NCBI GenBank assembly: GCA_900099715.1
Contig: FMTG01000011.1
Coordinates: 1 to 47,508 of the forward strand
Length of the DNA: 47,508 nucleotides
DNA from: Ruminococcaceae bacterium YRB3002
GTDB lineage: Bacteria; Bacillota; Clostridia; Saccharofermentanales; Saccharofermentanaceae
Direction: 5' to 3'
The position numbers were made by a program, and so were the translations under genes. The notes below the pieces were generated by a model. That model was not told the DNA's origin, ran no database searches, and saw only the letters and a program-made list of their open reading frames with translations. Shown here piece by piece: positions 39,366 to 47,508 of the stretch; position 1 is the first letter of the stretch, and each line of letters opens with the position of its first letter.

Positions 39366-40829
39366 TTAAAGTGGTATATTCCCGTGCTTTCTTATAGGTC
39401 TTACGTGCTTGAGATTCTTGATCCTGCGGCAGTCCATCATCGCAGTGTACAGCCTCTCGCGGGTCTCCTCCGGCTTGATGACGGCGTCGACGTATTCGCG
39501 GTCGAGAGCGAACTTGTAGCCAACCACGTTGCGGCGGTATTCTTCCTGCTTGTCCTTGATGAAGGAGGCGCGGTCCTCTTCCGGAAGGGACTTGATCTGC
39601 TTGGCGTAGAGGATCTCCACTGCGCCTGCTTCGCCCATGACGGCGATCTGCGCGGAGGGCCAGGCCAGAACGATGTCGGAGCCCAAGTGCTTGCTGTTCA
39701 TGGCGATGTATGCACCGCCAAAAGCTTTGCGGACGATGATGTTGATCTTCGGGACGGTCGCCTCGGCAAATGCGTAGAGTAATTTCGCGCCGTGGCGGAT
39801 GATGCCCTTGTATTCCTGATCGGAGCCGGGCATGTAGCCGGGTACGTCAGTGATGGAGACGACAGGGATGTTGAAGGCGTCGCAGAAGCGGACGAAGCGG
39901 GCAGCCTTGTCGGACGCGTCGCAGTCGAGGACGCCGGCGAAAGCGGCGGGATCGTTGGCAACGACGCCGACGGTCATGCCGAAGAGCTTTGCCAGTCCGA
40001 CTATTATTTCTTTCGCGAAGAAGGGCTGGACTTCCATGAATGAATCGTCATCGAACACGTTCTCGATGATGCGGTGCATATCGTATGCTGCGTTGACTTC
40101 CTCGGGAAGCTCGAAGTCGAAGGGTACCGTCTTCTTGTAGGCGTCCTTGTCCATCATGAGCATCTTCTGACGGTTGTTGGAAGGCAGGATGCTGATGAGA
40201 TAGCGGACGGCCTTGAAGCAGGACTCCTCGTCGTAGTAACCGAAGTGGGACACGCCGCTCTTCTCCATGTGGGCCGTGTAGCCGCCAAGAGCCTCGGCGG
40301 TGATCTCCTCTCCCGTTACCTGCTTGATGACCTTGGGACCTGTTATATACATCTGACCGATGTTCTTTACCATGAATATGAAGTCCGTGATTCCGGGAGA
40401 ATAAACCGCGCCGCCTGCGCAGGGACCTGTGATGACGGAGATCTGCGGAATGACGCCGGAAGCCCTTACGTTGCGGTAGAAGATCTCGCCGTAGCCTGCA
40501 AGGGCGTCAACACCCTCCTGGATGCGGGCTCCGCCTGAGTCGTTGATCATGATGAAAGGGCACTTCTTCTTGAATGCGAAGTCCTGTGCCTCAGCGATGT
40601 TCTTGCCCTGCTGAAGGCCGAGGGAACCGCCTTTGAACGTGAAGTCCTGTGCTGCAACGACAACCTGCTTGCCGGCGACCTTGCCGGTAGCGCAGATAAC
40701 GCCGTCACGGTTATCTTCCTCTGTTAATTCCTGATATTTTCCCTCATCGAAAAGCATCTCCAGACGCTCGACAGCGTGCAGTTTTCCCTTGGCGTGCTGC
40801 TTCTCGTATAACTCGTTTTTGTCTGACAT
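39366..40829 (-). CDS. Acyl-CoA carboxylase/methylmalonyl-CoA decarboxylase carboxyltransferase subunit
   Basis: 487 residues of the biotin-dependent carboxyltransferase family (crotonase fold, two halves). Family marks: KLHAVERLEMLFDEGKYQE, DFTFKGGSLG, IMINDSGGARIQEGVDAL, GPCAGGAVYSPG, ITDVPGYMPGSDQEY and RKAFGGAYIAMNSK. It moves a carboxyl group between biotin and an acyl-CoA. No biotin carrier, biotin carboxylase or membrane decarboxylase subunit lies in the window, so whether it serves propionyl/acetyl-CoA carboxylation or a decarboxylase complex cannot be told. ATG 40829 follows AGAGGT at the right distance. Confidence 0.9.
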   Translation of the reverse strand: MSDKNELYEKQHAKGKLHAVERLEMLFDEGKYQELTEEDNRDGVICATGKVAGKQVVVAAQDFTFKGGSLGLQQGKNIAEAQDFAFKKKCPFIMINDSGGARIQEGVDALAGYGEIFYRNVRASGVIPQISVITGPCAGGAVYSPGITDFIFMVKNIGQMYITGPKVIKQVTGEEITAEALGGYTAHMEKSGVSHFGYYDEESCFKAVRYLISILPSNNRQKMLMMDKDAYKKTVPFDFELPEEVNAAYDMHRIIENVFDDDSFMEVQPFFAKEIIVGLAKLFGMTVGVVANDPAAFAGVLDCDASDKAARFVRFCDAFNIPVVSITDVPGYMPGSDQEYKGIIRHGAKLLYAFAEATVPKINIIVRKAFGGAYIAMNSKHLGSDIVLAWPSAQIAVMGEAGAVEILYAKQIKSLPEEDRASFIKDKQEEYRRNVVGYKFALDREYVDAVIKPEETRERLYTAMMDCRRIKNLKHVRPIRKHGNIPL

Positions 40830-40868
40830 TGTGGTACCTCTTGCCAAATACTTTGATTTACAAAGTAT

Positions 40869-43800
40869 TTATACCACAGATTCCTGATTATTCAAAACAC
40901 AAAGTATATGAACTACTTCATCTATTGTTCGTTCATTCTGCACAGAAACAGGCCTGTACGTAAGTTCCGTGGTCCCTACGGCATTGATCCTGACGCGTCC
41001 CGCCACCTTCTGATCGGCCATCAGTCCGCTCATTGCCTGCATGTCGATGGGCCTTCCCTCCACATACAGGAACCTGACACCGGAATTCCTTATGACCACC
41101 TTGGCAAATCCCGCCTGTGGAGCCAGATGGCGGATAAGAGCCACGCCTGCCAGTATGAAGATCTGCTTTGGCGGGTCGCCGTATCTGTCGGTAACCTCAT
41201 CGATAAAGTCGTCGTATTCCTCTTTGGTGCTGATAGCACCGAGCTTACGGTAGATCACCATACGCTCCGATTCATGCTCTATATAGTTCTTCGGCAGGTA
41301 CGCATCGTAATCCACATCGACTGCCGCCTCCGGCACATTGCGTGATGTGACATCCTCACCCTCGTCCTTCAGCTTCGCAATCTCCTCGTCCAGCATCCTG
41401 CAGTAGAGTTCGTAACCCACTGTCTCCATCATGCCGTGCTGCTCGGCACCGAGGAGGCTTCCCGCGCCTCTGACCTCCAGATCCCTCATGGCGATCTTCA
41501 CGCCGGAACCAAGCTCCGTGAACTCCCTTATCGCCTGAAGCCTCTTGGCCGCATTCTCCTTGAGGATCTTCTCGGGATCATAGGTGATATACGCGTACGC
41601 CTGTCTGTCCGACCTTCCGACGCGCCCCTTGATCTGGTAGAGCTGCGCCAGACCGAACCTGTCGGAATTCTCAACGATAAGCGTGTTGACATTGGGCATG
41701 TCCACCCCGTTCTCTATGATGGTCGTGCACACCAGGATGTCGTATTTGCCCGCCACGAAATCCATAACGATCTGCTCCAGCTCCTGCTCGTTCATCTTGC
41801 CGTGGGCATAGATCACCCTCACCCCCGGCATCATCTCAGAGAGGTGCTGAGCCACCAGGTCGATGCCTTTAACATTGTTAAAAAGGTAGAAGATCTGGCC
41901 TCCGCGGCCGATCTCCCTCATGCACGCCTGCACGATAACATCCTCATCATATTCCATCACGAAAGTCTGCACAGGCCTCCTGTTGAGGGGCGCCTCCTCC
42001 AGCATGGATATGTCCCTGATGCCCGACAGCGACATGTGAAGCGTTCTCGGTATCGGGGTTGCCGACAGCGACAGGACATCAACATCCTGCCTCATCACCT
42101 TGATCTTCTCCTTGTGATTTACGCCGAATCTCTGCTCCTCGTCGATCACGAGAAGCCCGGGATTCTTCAGCTTCACATCCTCCGACAGCACTCTGTGAGT
42201 GCCGATTATTATATCTGCCTTGCCGGTCCTTATCAGATCAATGTTTTCTTTGAGCTTTTTGGATGATACGAACCTCGACAGCAGAACTATATTGACCGGG
42301 AAGTCTTTGGCGCGTCTCCTGAACGTATCATAATGCTGCTGTGCCAACAACGTCGTCGGTGCGATCATGACAGCCTGCTTGCCGCTCATGACGCACTTGA
42401 ACATGGCTCTCATGGCAACCTCTGTCTTACCGAATCCCACATCTCCGCACAGGAGTCTGTCCATTACTCTGGGACTCTCCATATCGCGCTTCACTTCAGC
42501 TATGGCGCGGAGCTGATCTTCAGTCTCCACATAAGGGAATGCCTCTTCGAACTGCTTCTGTTCTTCAGTATCGGGAAGATGAGCGAAGCCCTCCACGGCA
42601 CTTCTTGTAGCGTAGAGTTTCAGAAGATCGTAAGCTGTCTTTCTGACGGAGTTTCTGGCACGCTCCACCTTGCGTGTCCACTCGTCGCCGCCCAGTTTGG
42701 ACAGCTTGGGTTCCCTGTCGCCGGGACCAATGTATTTCTGGAGGCACTCCATTTTCTCGGGGGCAACATACAGGTATTCACCGCCGGCATATGAGATCTT
42801 CAGATGGTCCTTCTGGGTGTTGCCGCTCTTTATGCTCTCGAGACCTTCGTAGCGGCCGATGCCGTATGTATCGTGTACAACGTAGTCACCGGGTTCGCAC
42901 TCGCCTATGAAGGACAGTCTTGCTCCGCCCTTGCGCTTCGGTTTTACTATCCTGTCGAGGCCGTAAACGTCCTGCTCACCAAATACGGAAATGCCGAGTG
43001 CGGGATATGTGAAGCCCGTTCCCATTGCATCGCCTGCAATCTCGGGAAAACACTCGAATTCCTTCAGCTGCTCACTGAACCTGTCACGCTTGCTGCCCTC
43101 GCCGAGGCACAGGAAAACGTTATGAGGATCCCTGGTCTGGTCACGTTTTATGAGTTGTGCCAGCTCGCTGATCCTGCCGTTGTAGTTCTCCTGCGGAAAG
43201 CCTGTAACGGGGCAGAGGATGCCGCCCGGAAGACCCGATCCGAAGCATGACATTGTCATTATCAGCGACCTGTCGATCCGCTTGTAGATATCGCTCTTCT
43301 CATAGACAGAATCGCGCGCTGATGAAGGTGCCATTCCCACTTCAAAGAACTCCTGGCATCTCAATGCATATTCAGATGCGTAGGTGCTGATCCTGGAATC
43401 GCAGTCCTGGAATTCCGATATGGCGATAAGTGTATCGTCTCTCAGGTAGTCCAGGATGGTGCAGGTATCGCTCATTATTACAGACAGCCATCTGGCAAAA
43501 CCCGTGATCCTGGAGAGGTTTCTGACTGCGTCAGCATCCTTGTGAGCTGTCTCCGTCAGGAGGCGCGATACTTTGGAGCCCTCCCTGCCGGTCATTTTCG
43601 AGGTGTCCTGCTCGGCCTTCACGAGTATTGCCGCGGCGGCACTCTCCCTGTCCTCTTCCCTTATTATGAATTCCGTGGCGGGACCTACGACCGTCTCCTC
43701 TATGGAATCCACAGACCTCTGGGTATCGATATCCACCTTCTTGATCTGATCCACCTCATCATCGAAAAAGCTGATCCTCACAGGCATATCCGCCTCCGGA

Positions 43801-44384
43801 GGATAGATATCCACCACGTCTCCGCGCCATGAGAACTCGCCCCTGGCAGCTATGGTCCTGACTCTCTCGTAACCGTTCTCCATCAGCTGCTGTGTAAGAT
43901 CTGAAGGATCGATAACAGTGCCTAACTTGAGTGATATAAAACTGTCCGACATGTCCTTCAGGGGTGTCATCCTGTTGATGAGAGCTCCCGCCGCGATAAC
44001 GGCAGCTCCGTAGTCTCCGGATGCTATCCTGGTCAGTGCAGCCACCCTGTCTATCTCATCGTCACGGGAGCTTGCCACGGCTGAAATGAGCGTGAGGTCC
44101 GACGGCGCCAGGACAACTACATCACCATTCACAAACGGCGCTATGGAGCTCCGGGCCGTCCTTGCCCTTGCCACGTCGGGAACGATCAGTACCGGTTTTC
44201 TGTTGTCTCTTGCTGCAAGCGCGCATAAGATAAAACCCTTCTGTTCCTCACACATGCCGTGGAGATTGAGATGAAGGGTATCACTGCCGGTTCCGCCCGG
44301 CGGCCCGTAGACTTTGTCATAAGCTTCGACGAGTCCCGCATCATCCGCGATCCTCTTGAGAAGCTCTCTGATCAGATCATTCAT
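40869..44384 (-). CDS. mfd: Transcription-repair coupling factor Mfd
   Basis: 1,171 residues, the usual length. UvrB-like N-terminal part, then the RNA-polymerase-interacting domain (GDYVVHDTYGIGRYEGLESI), superfamily 2 helicase motifs (LLCGDVGFGKTEVAMRA, LLVIDEEQRFGV, SLSATPIPRTLHM, QIKGRVGRSDRQAYAY) and a C-terminal TRCF domain. It displaces RNA polymerase stalled at DNA lesions and recruits UvrA. The start overlaps the pth stop by eight bases (ATGAATGA), giving the conserved glmU-pth-mfd order known in Bacillota. Confidence 0.97.
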   Translation of the reverse strand: MNDLIRELLKRIADDAGLVEAYDKVYGPPGGTGSDTLHLNLHGMCEEQKGFILCALAARDNRKPVLIVPDVARARTARSSIAPFVNGDVVVLAPSDLTLISAVASSRDDEIDRVAALTRIASGDYGAAVIAAGALINRMTPLKDMSDSFISLKLGTVIDPSDLTQQLMENGYERVRTIAARGEFSWRGDVVDIYPPEADMPVRISFFDDEVDQIKKVDIDTQRSVDSIEETVVGPATEFIIREEDRESAAAAILVKAEQDTSKMTGREGSKVSRLLTETAHKDADAVRNLSRITGFARWLSVIMSDTCTILDYLRDDTLIAISEFQDCDSRISTYASEYALRCQEFFEVGMAPSSARDSVYEKSDIYKRIDRSLIMTMSCFGSGLPGGILCPVTGFPQENYNGRISELAQLIKRDQTRDPHNVFLCLGEGSKRDRFSEQLKEFECFPEIAGDAMGTGFTYPALGISVFGEQDVYGLDRIVKPKRKGGARLSFIGECEPGDYVVHDTYGIGRYEGLESIKSGNTQKDHLKISYAGGEYLYVAPEKMECLQKYIGPGDREPKLSKLGGDEWTRKVERARNSVRKTAYDLLKLYATRSAVEGFAHLPDTEEQKQFEEAFPYVETEDQLRAIAEVKRDMESPRVMDRLLCGDVGFGKTEVAMRAMFKCVMSGKQAVMIAPTTLLAQQHYDTFRRRAKDFPVNIVLLSRFVSSKKLKENIDLIRTGKADIIIGTHRVLSEDVKLKNPGLLVIDEEQRFGVNHKEKIKVMRQDVDVLSLSATPIPRTLHMSLSGIRDISMLEEAPLNRRPVQTFVMEYDEDVIVQACMREIGRGGQIFYLFNNVKGIDLVAQHLSEMMPGVRVIYAHGKMNEQELEQIVMDFVAGKYDILVCTTIIENGVDMPNVNTLIVENSDRFGLAQLYQIKGRVGRSDRQAYAYITYDPEKILKENAAKRLQAIREFTELGSGVKIAMRDLEVRGAGSLLGAEQHGMMETVGYELYCRMLDEEIAKLKDEGEDVTSRNVPEAAVDVDYDAYLPKNYIEHESERMVIYRKLGAISTKEEYDDFIDEVTDRYGDPPKQIFILAGVALIRHLAPQAGFAKVVIRNSGVRFLYVEGRPIDMQAMSGLMADQKVAGRVRINAVGTTELTYRPVSVQNERTIDEVVHILCVLNNQESVV

Positions 44385-44913
44385 ACTTGCCTTTAATATA
44401 ATCCTTTACGGCGTCACATGCCAGTTCGAAAGAGTCGAACACAGCTTTCCTCTCGCCTTCCGGTACATTGCTCAGAACATAATCCACGAGATCCCAGTGT
44501 TCAGGCACAGGTCCAGTTCCGATCCTCACTCTGGGAAATTCATTCGTGCCAAGATGCTCGATGATCGACTTCATGCCGTTATGTGTTCCGGCCGATCCCT
44601 TCGTGCGGACCCTGATCTTGCCCCTGGCGATATCTATATCATCGTAGATGACCAGTATGTGTGAAGGCTGCACCTTGAAGAACTTTGCCGCAGCCGCCAC
44701 AGATATTCCTGAATTGTTCATGTATGTGAAAGGCTTCAGGAGGATGACATCCTCACCCTCGATCTTCCCCTTGCCGTACTCGCCGTCGAACTTGGATTTG
44801 CCTATGGTTATCCCGGTCTTCTCAGCGAGAAGATCGATAGCCAGAAAGCCCATATTATGCCAGGTCTTGTAGTACTTGAGTCCGGGATTGCCCAGACCCA
44901 CGATAAGCCACAT
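44377..44913 (-). CDS. pth: Peptidyl-tRNA hydrolase
   Basis: 178 residues. Frees tRNA from prematurely released peptidyl-tRNA. Active-site residues are present: Asn9 in GLGNPG, His19 in TWHNMGF, Asn in YMNNSG and Asp in IYDDID. ATG 44913 with AGAGGT upstream is preferred to an earlier in-frame start at 44940. It lies one base after the glmU stop and overlaps mfd, so all three are co-translated. Confidence 0.96.
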   Translation of the reverse strand: MWLIVGLGNPGLKYYKTWHNMGFLAIDLLAEKTGITIGKSKFDGEYGKGKIEGEDVILLKPFTYMNNSGISVAAAAKFFKVQPSHILVIYDDIDIARGKIRVRTKGSAGTHNGMKSIIEHLGTNEFPRVRIGTGPVPEHWDLVDYVLSNVPEGERKAVFDSFELACDAVKDYIKGKYE

Positions 44914-44914
44914 A

Positions 44915-46330
44915 TCAGACCTCTGATCTCTTGTCGTCAAGCCTAATATAATTAGCTCCTCTCATGCGGCTCTTCTTAGCCACCCACTCTTCCTTGTTGA
45001 CCTGCTTGGATCTGCCGATGCCGAGACCCAGAGGCGGAACATCCTCCGTGATGGTGGAGCCTGCGGCGATGTAGCTGTCCTTGCCGAGTACAACTGAAGA
45101 TACGATATTGGAGTTGCCTCCGATAAAGACATTATCCTCGATTGTGCATCCCACCTTATCCTGGCCGTCAAAGTTGCAGGTGATTGTACCGCATCCGAAA
45201 TTAACGTTCTTGCCGACCGTGGAGTCGCCGATATATGTGAGATGCCTTGCTCTCGTATATTCGTCGATCCTGGAATTCTTAACCTCGACGTATGCGCCGA
45301 TGGTAACGTGATCCTGGATGACCGTGTCAGGCCTGATGTGCGAGAAAGGTCCGATACGGCAGTCCGACCCGATCACCGAGTGTGATGCGATGGATGAATC
45401 GATAGTCGTCTCGTCACCCACGATAACGTTATCGAGTCTCGAATTCTCACCGATGATACAGCCTTCGCCGATCACAGTCTTGCCCATGAGCGTAGTGCCG
45501 GGAAGTATGACGGTATCCCTGCCGATCCTGACCTCGTGGTGCACCCACGTGGAATTCATATCGAGAAACTGAACGCCCTCGGCCATGTGCTTTGCAATGA
45601 TCCTTCTGTTCATGAGCTTCGTAGCCGTATAGAGCTGGGCACGGTCATTTATTCCCCTCGTATCATCGAAATCACAGATAGCCACGCCGACCTTATGTCC
45701 GTCGCCGATCAGTATTCCGATAGTGTCAGTCAGGTAGTATTCCTTCTGCGCATTCTCCGAGCCGAGCCTTCCCAGCGCCGACAGCAGGAGCGGCGTGCTG
45801 AACACATACATGGAGGAGTTGATCTCCTTGATCTTCAGTTCCTCCTCATTGCAGTCCTTGTGCTCAACGATCTTCACGACATTACCGTCAGCATCCCTGA
45901 CGATCCTTCCGTATCCCGTAGCATCATCAGCTACGGCAGACACGATGGTTGCCGCGTACTTATTCTCCTGTGTTATCTGCAGTGCCTTCCTGATCGTCTC
46001 TGCCGTGACCATCGGACAGTCACCCGGAAGCACGATAACATATCCGTTCCTTCCCTCGAGAAAAGGTCCCGCCTGCATAACAGCGTGCCCCGTTCCGAGT
46101 CTCTTCTCCTGAAAGGCATACGCAACATGCTCTCCAAGTATATTCCTTATCTCCTCCTGCTGGTCACCGACAACGTAAACCTGCTCATCGCATCCCGCCT
46201 CGGTAAGTGCATCGGAAACCCACTTGATGATGGGCTTTCCCGCCACCTGGAAAACGACCTTGGAGTGGGCAGACTTCATCCTCGTACTCTTGCCGGCCGC
46301 CATTACGACCGCACATATATCCATATCCAT
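44915..46330 (-). CDS. glmU: Bifunctional GlmU: UDP-GlcNAc pyrophosphorylase/glucosamine-1-phosphate acetyltransferase
   Basis: 471 residues making UDP-N-acetylglucosamine for peptidoglycan. N-terminal uridylyltransferase domain (AVVMAAGKSTRMKSAHSKV, LGTGHAV, LPGDCPM, YGRIVRD) and C-terminal left-handed beta-helix of hexapeptide repeats from about 255, ending with FGCGTITCNFDG and GGNSNIVSSV. ATG 46330 is taken because AAAGGA lies upstream at workable distance; a second ATG six bases later is possible. Confidence 0.96.
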   Translation of the reverse strand: MDMDICAVVMAAGKSTRMKSAHSKVVFQVAGKPIIKWVSDALTEAGCDEQVYVVGDQQEEIRNILGEHVAYAFQEKRLGTGHAVMQAGPFLEGRNGYVIVLPGDCPMVTAETIRKALQITQENKYAATIVSAVADDATGYGRIVRDADGNVVKIVEHKDCNEEELKIKEINSSMYVFSTPLLLSALGRLGSENAQKEYYLTDTIGILIGDGHKVGVAICDFDDTRGINDRAQLYTATKLMNRRIIAKHMAEGVQFLDMNSTWVHHEVRIGRDTVILPGTTLMGKTVIGEGCIIGENSRLDNVIVGDETTIDSSIASHSVIGSDCRIGPFSHIRPDTVIQDHVTIGAYVEVKNSRIDEYTRARHLTYIGDSTVGKNVNFGCGTITCNFDGQDKVGCTIEDNVFIGGNSNIVSSVVLGKDSYIAAGSTITEDVPPLGLGIGRSKQVNKEEWVAKKSRMRGANYIRLDDKRSEV

Positions 46331-46383
46331 TGATTGAATGATTCCTTTCGCCGGGCCTTCGCAGCCCGAAAATACCAAACTGT

Positions 46384-46407
46384 ATTATAGCAGAAAAGAT
46401 GTATAAT
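46384..46407. promoter_or_regulatory. Divergent -10 elements between glmU and the VanY gene
   Basis: ATTATA at 46384-46389 reads TATAAT on the minus strand, and TATAAT at 46402-46407 on the plus strand. Both are at plausible distances from the start codons; -35 boxes are weak. Confidence 0.5.
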
Positions 46408-46439
46408 ACATATTATCATTAGGCAAACGTTAGGTAATT

Positions 46440-47309
46440 ATGAGACTACGAAGATTAACTTTACTGATAGCTGTCACCTGCGCGATCACATGCGCTGCAC
46501 TTGCACACACCGGCTGCGTCCGCGATGACGGAACGACCTCCGGATCGATGGTCACCATCGCATCCACGGAGCCTACGGATCCACCGCCGACACTGACACC
46601 CACACCGTCACCCACCGTGTCGCCGACACCGACGCCGTCACCGACACCTGTGCCGAACTATGTGGAACCCAAGAACAGTACGCCCAAATGGTATAACGGA
46701 TTTGTCGATCCGAGGACTGTCCGTGCGACAGTTGTTGAAGATCCGGAATCCGTAGATACACTTGTCAACAAGTACTACACGCTTGAATCCGACTATGTGC
46801 CGTCGGATCTAGTTAACGTGTCACACTCCAAGTCACAGCAGCTCCGCTCTGCGGCCGCCGAGGCCTACCTCGCCATGTACGACGCATGCAAGGAAGCAAC
46901 AGGCAAGGGACTGTATCTTGTATCCGGCTACAGAAGCTACCAGATCCAGGCTGGTCTGTTCACCCGCGCCATCAACAACCGCGGTCTTGCCTTTGCCGTG
47001 AAGCGCAACGCATACCAGGGCCGTTCCGAGCACCAGCTGGGCCTGGCACTCGATCTGTGCCCCGAGGGACAGACAGTCTACACCGACGACTTTGGCTCCA
47101 CCACCGTAGGCAAGTGGGTCAACGAGAACTGCTACCGCTACGGATTTATAAGGCGCTACCAGGCTGACTACATCAACGAGACCGGCTACGATAACGAGGC
47201 CTGGCACTACAGATACGTCGGCGAGGAGCTGGCCACTTACCTTTACGAGAATAATATGTCGCTTGAGGCTTACTGGGGCAGATGCCAGGTAATGCCGGGG
47301 GACGAATAG
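46440..47309 (+). CDS. VanY-type D-Ala-D-Ala carboxypeptidase, probable lipoprotein
   Basis: 289 residues. Signal peptide with lipobox-like HTGC (LLIAVTCAITCAALAHTGC), a Thr/Pro-rich spacer (about 40-75) as wall linker, and the peptidase_M15 domain: SGYRSYQ near 162, GRSEHQLGLALDL (zinc-binding His and Asp) and EAWHYRYVG (catalytic Glu and second His). It trims the terminal D-Ala of peptidoglycan stems. No VanS/VanR/VanA neighbours, so a normal wall-maturation role is likelier than glycopeptide resistance. The ribosome binding site is weak (TTAGGTAATT). Confidence 0.92.
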   Translation: MRLRRLTLLIAVTCAITCAALAHTGCVRDDGTTSGSMVTIASTEPTDPPPTLTPTPSPTVSPTPTPSPTPVPNYVEPKNSTPKWYNGFVDPRTVRATVVEDPESVDTLVNKYYTLESDYVPSDLVNVSHSKSQQLRSAAAEAYLAMYDACKEATGKGLYLVSGYRSYQIQAGLFTRAINNRGLAFAVKRNAYQGRSEHQLGLALDLCPEGQTVYTDDFGSTTVGKWVNENCYRYGFIRRYQADYINETGYDNEAWHYRYVGEELATYLYENNMSLEAYWGRCQVMPGDE

Positions 47310-47314
47310 GGCTC

Positions 47315-47360
47315 AAACGCACGAATTTGCGATGCTTCGGACAGGTGCTCCGCGCTTCGC
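47315..47360. repeat. AACGC hairpin family, decayed copy after the VanY gene
   Basis: AAACGCACGAATTTGCGATGCTTCGGACAGGTGCTC resembles the left arm and interior of the hairpin at 12448-12526, but the right arm (about 47370-47384) pairs poorly. Confidence 0.6.
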
Positions 47361-47415
47361 TTGTGCGCAACTATTCGCGAATGCAGGTGACAAACGCCTG
47401 GCGGGGAGTACGCCC

Positions 47416-47457
47416 CCTGCGGTAAGTCCGCTCGCAAGGGTAGCGCTCGCCCTTCGG
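47416..47457 (+). repeat. Partial copy of the 84-bp GCGAGCG inverted-repeat arm
   Basis: Same sequence as about 46-85 at the other end of the window. The last 50 bases (to 47508) contain TGTCTCT (47466) and AGAGACA (47499), possibly the first two motifs of another alternating array that runs off the window. Confidence 0.8.
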
Positions 47458-47508
47458 AAGGTTGATGTCTCTCAAACTGTACCTGTAGTTCCCGTTACAG
47501 AGACACTT

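Noticed and set aside
46440-47309. Vancomycin-resistance determinant
   Set aside because: Only a VanY-like peptidase is present; no ligase, dehydrogenase, VanX or VanRS genes nearby.

Overview
The window looks like a chromosomal segment of a Gram-positive Clostridia-type anaerobe (Bacillota). The signs are strong AGGAGG-type ribosome binding sites, a PP2C/SpoIIE-type phosphatase, an Mrp scaffold protein with a Cys-rich N-terminus, secreted proteins with choline/glucan-binding-like cell-wall repeats, many lipoproteins, no outer-membrane genes, and an iron-dependent alcohol dehydrogenase. Species cannot be named from the sequence. Both window ends carry the same dispersed repeat, which is what a contig broken at repeats would look like.

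Layout. 1-879: repeat cluster bounded by 84-bp inverted copies. 880-4912 (-): Mrp ATPase and a one-component sensor/PP2C phosphatase that carries a single-base frameshift. 5034-8973: an AraC-type regulator divergent from an operon of epimerase-like SDR, SDR and iron alcohol dehydrogenase. 9142-11754: an AT-rich gene fusing a YidC-like domain to a sulfatase-fold ectodomain. 11776-12294 (-): small unknown protein. 12295-13102: repeat cluster. 13103-19551: a ~2,150-residue surface protein, also broken by one missing base, followed by a 39-residue peptide resembling a RiPP precursor. 19693-21441 (-): a CbxX-type AAA ATPase with an internal RNA-polymerase alpha-CTD-like domain. 21980-25304: HtrA protease divergent from a response regulator/histidine kinase pair. 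25305-27348: the densest repeat region, with two inverted copies of a strictly periodic alternating-motif array flanking a gene remnant and a small lipoprotein. 27349-33413 (-): a membrane protein, an Ala-rich coiled-coil protein, a lipoprotein and two tandem NlpC/P60-like proteins with cell-wall repeats. 33458-37594: nuclease-like protein, Rrf2 regulator divergent from an EEP-fold phosphohydrolase, methyltransferase and metallophosphoesterase. 37624-38834 (-): GLUG-type protein and tRNA-Arg(CCG). 39366-46330 (-): carboxyltransferase, then the housekeeping set glmU-pth-mfd in overlapping order. 46440-47309: VanY-type carboxypeptidase.

The most unusual content is intergenic. At least five families of ~10-bp motifs occur as arrays in alternating orientation with unrelated spacers: GTATGTCAAA, TTTGGTTTGA, TTGGGGTAAT, TGGGTCCAT and ATTCGCTATA. 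Four loci (about 86-200, 12835-12985, 26773-27010, 39102-39365) share a constant module made of a GGGACG hairpin and a CCCGACT/AGTCGGG palindrome block, three of them also with an AACGCGT hairpin. Each constant module is joined to a different variable array. I recognise no named element with this organisation. No CRISPR array, cas gene, intact transposase, integrase, rRNA or phage gene was seen.
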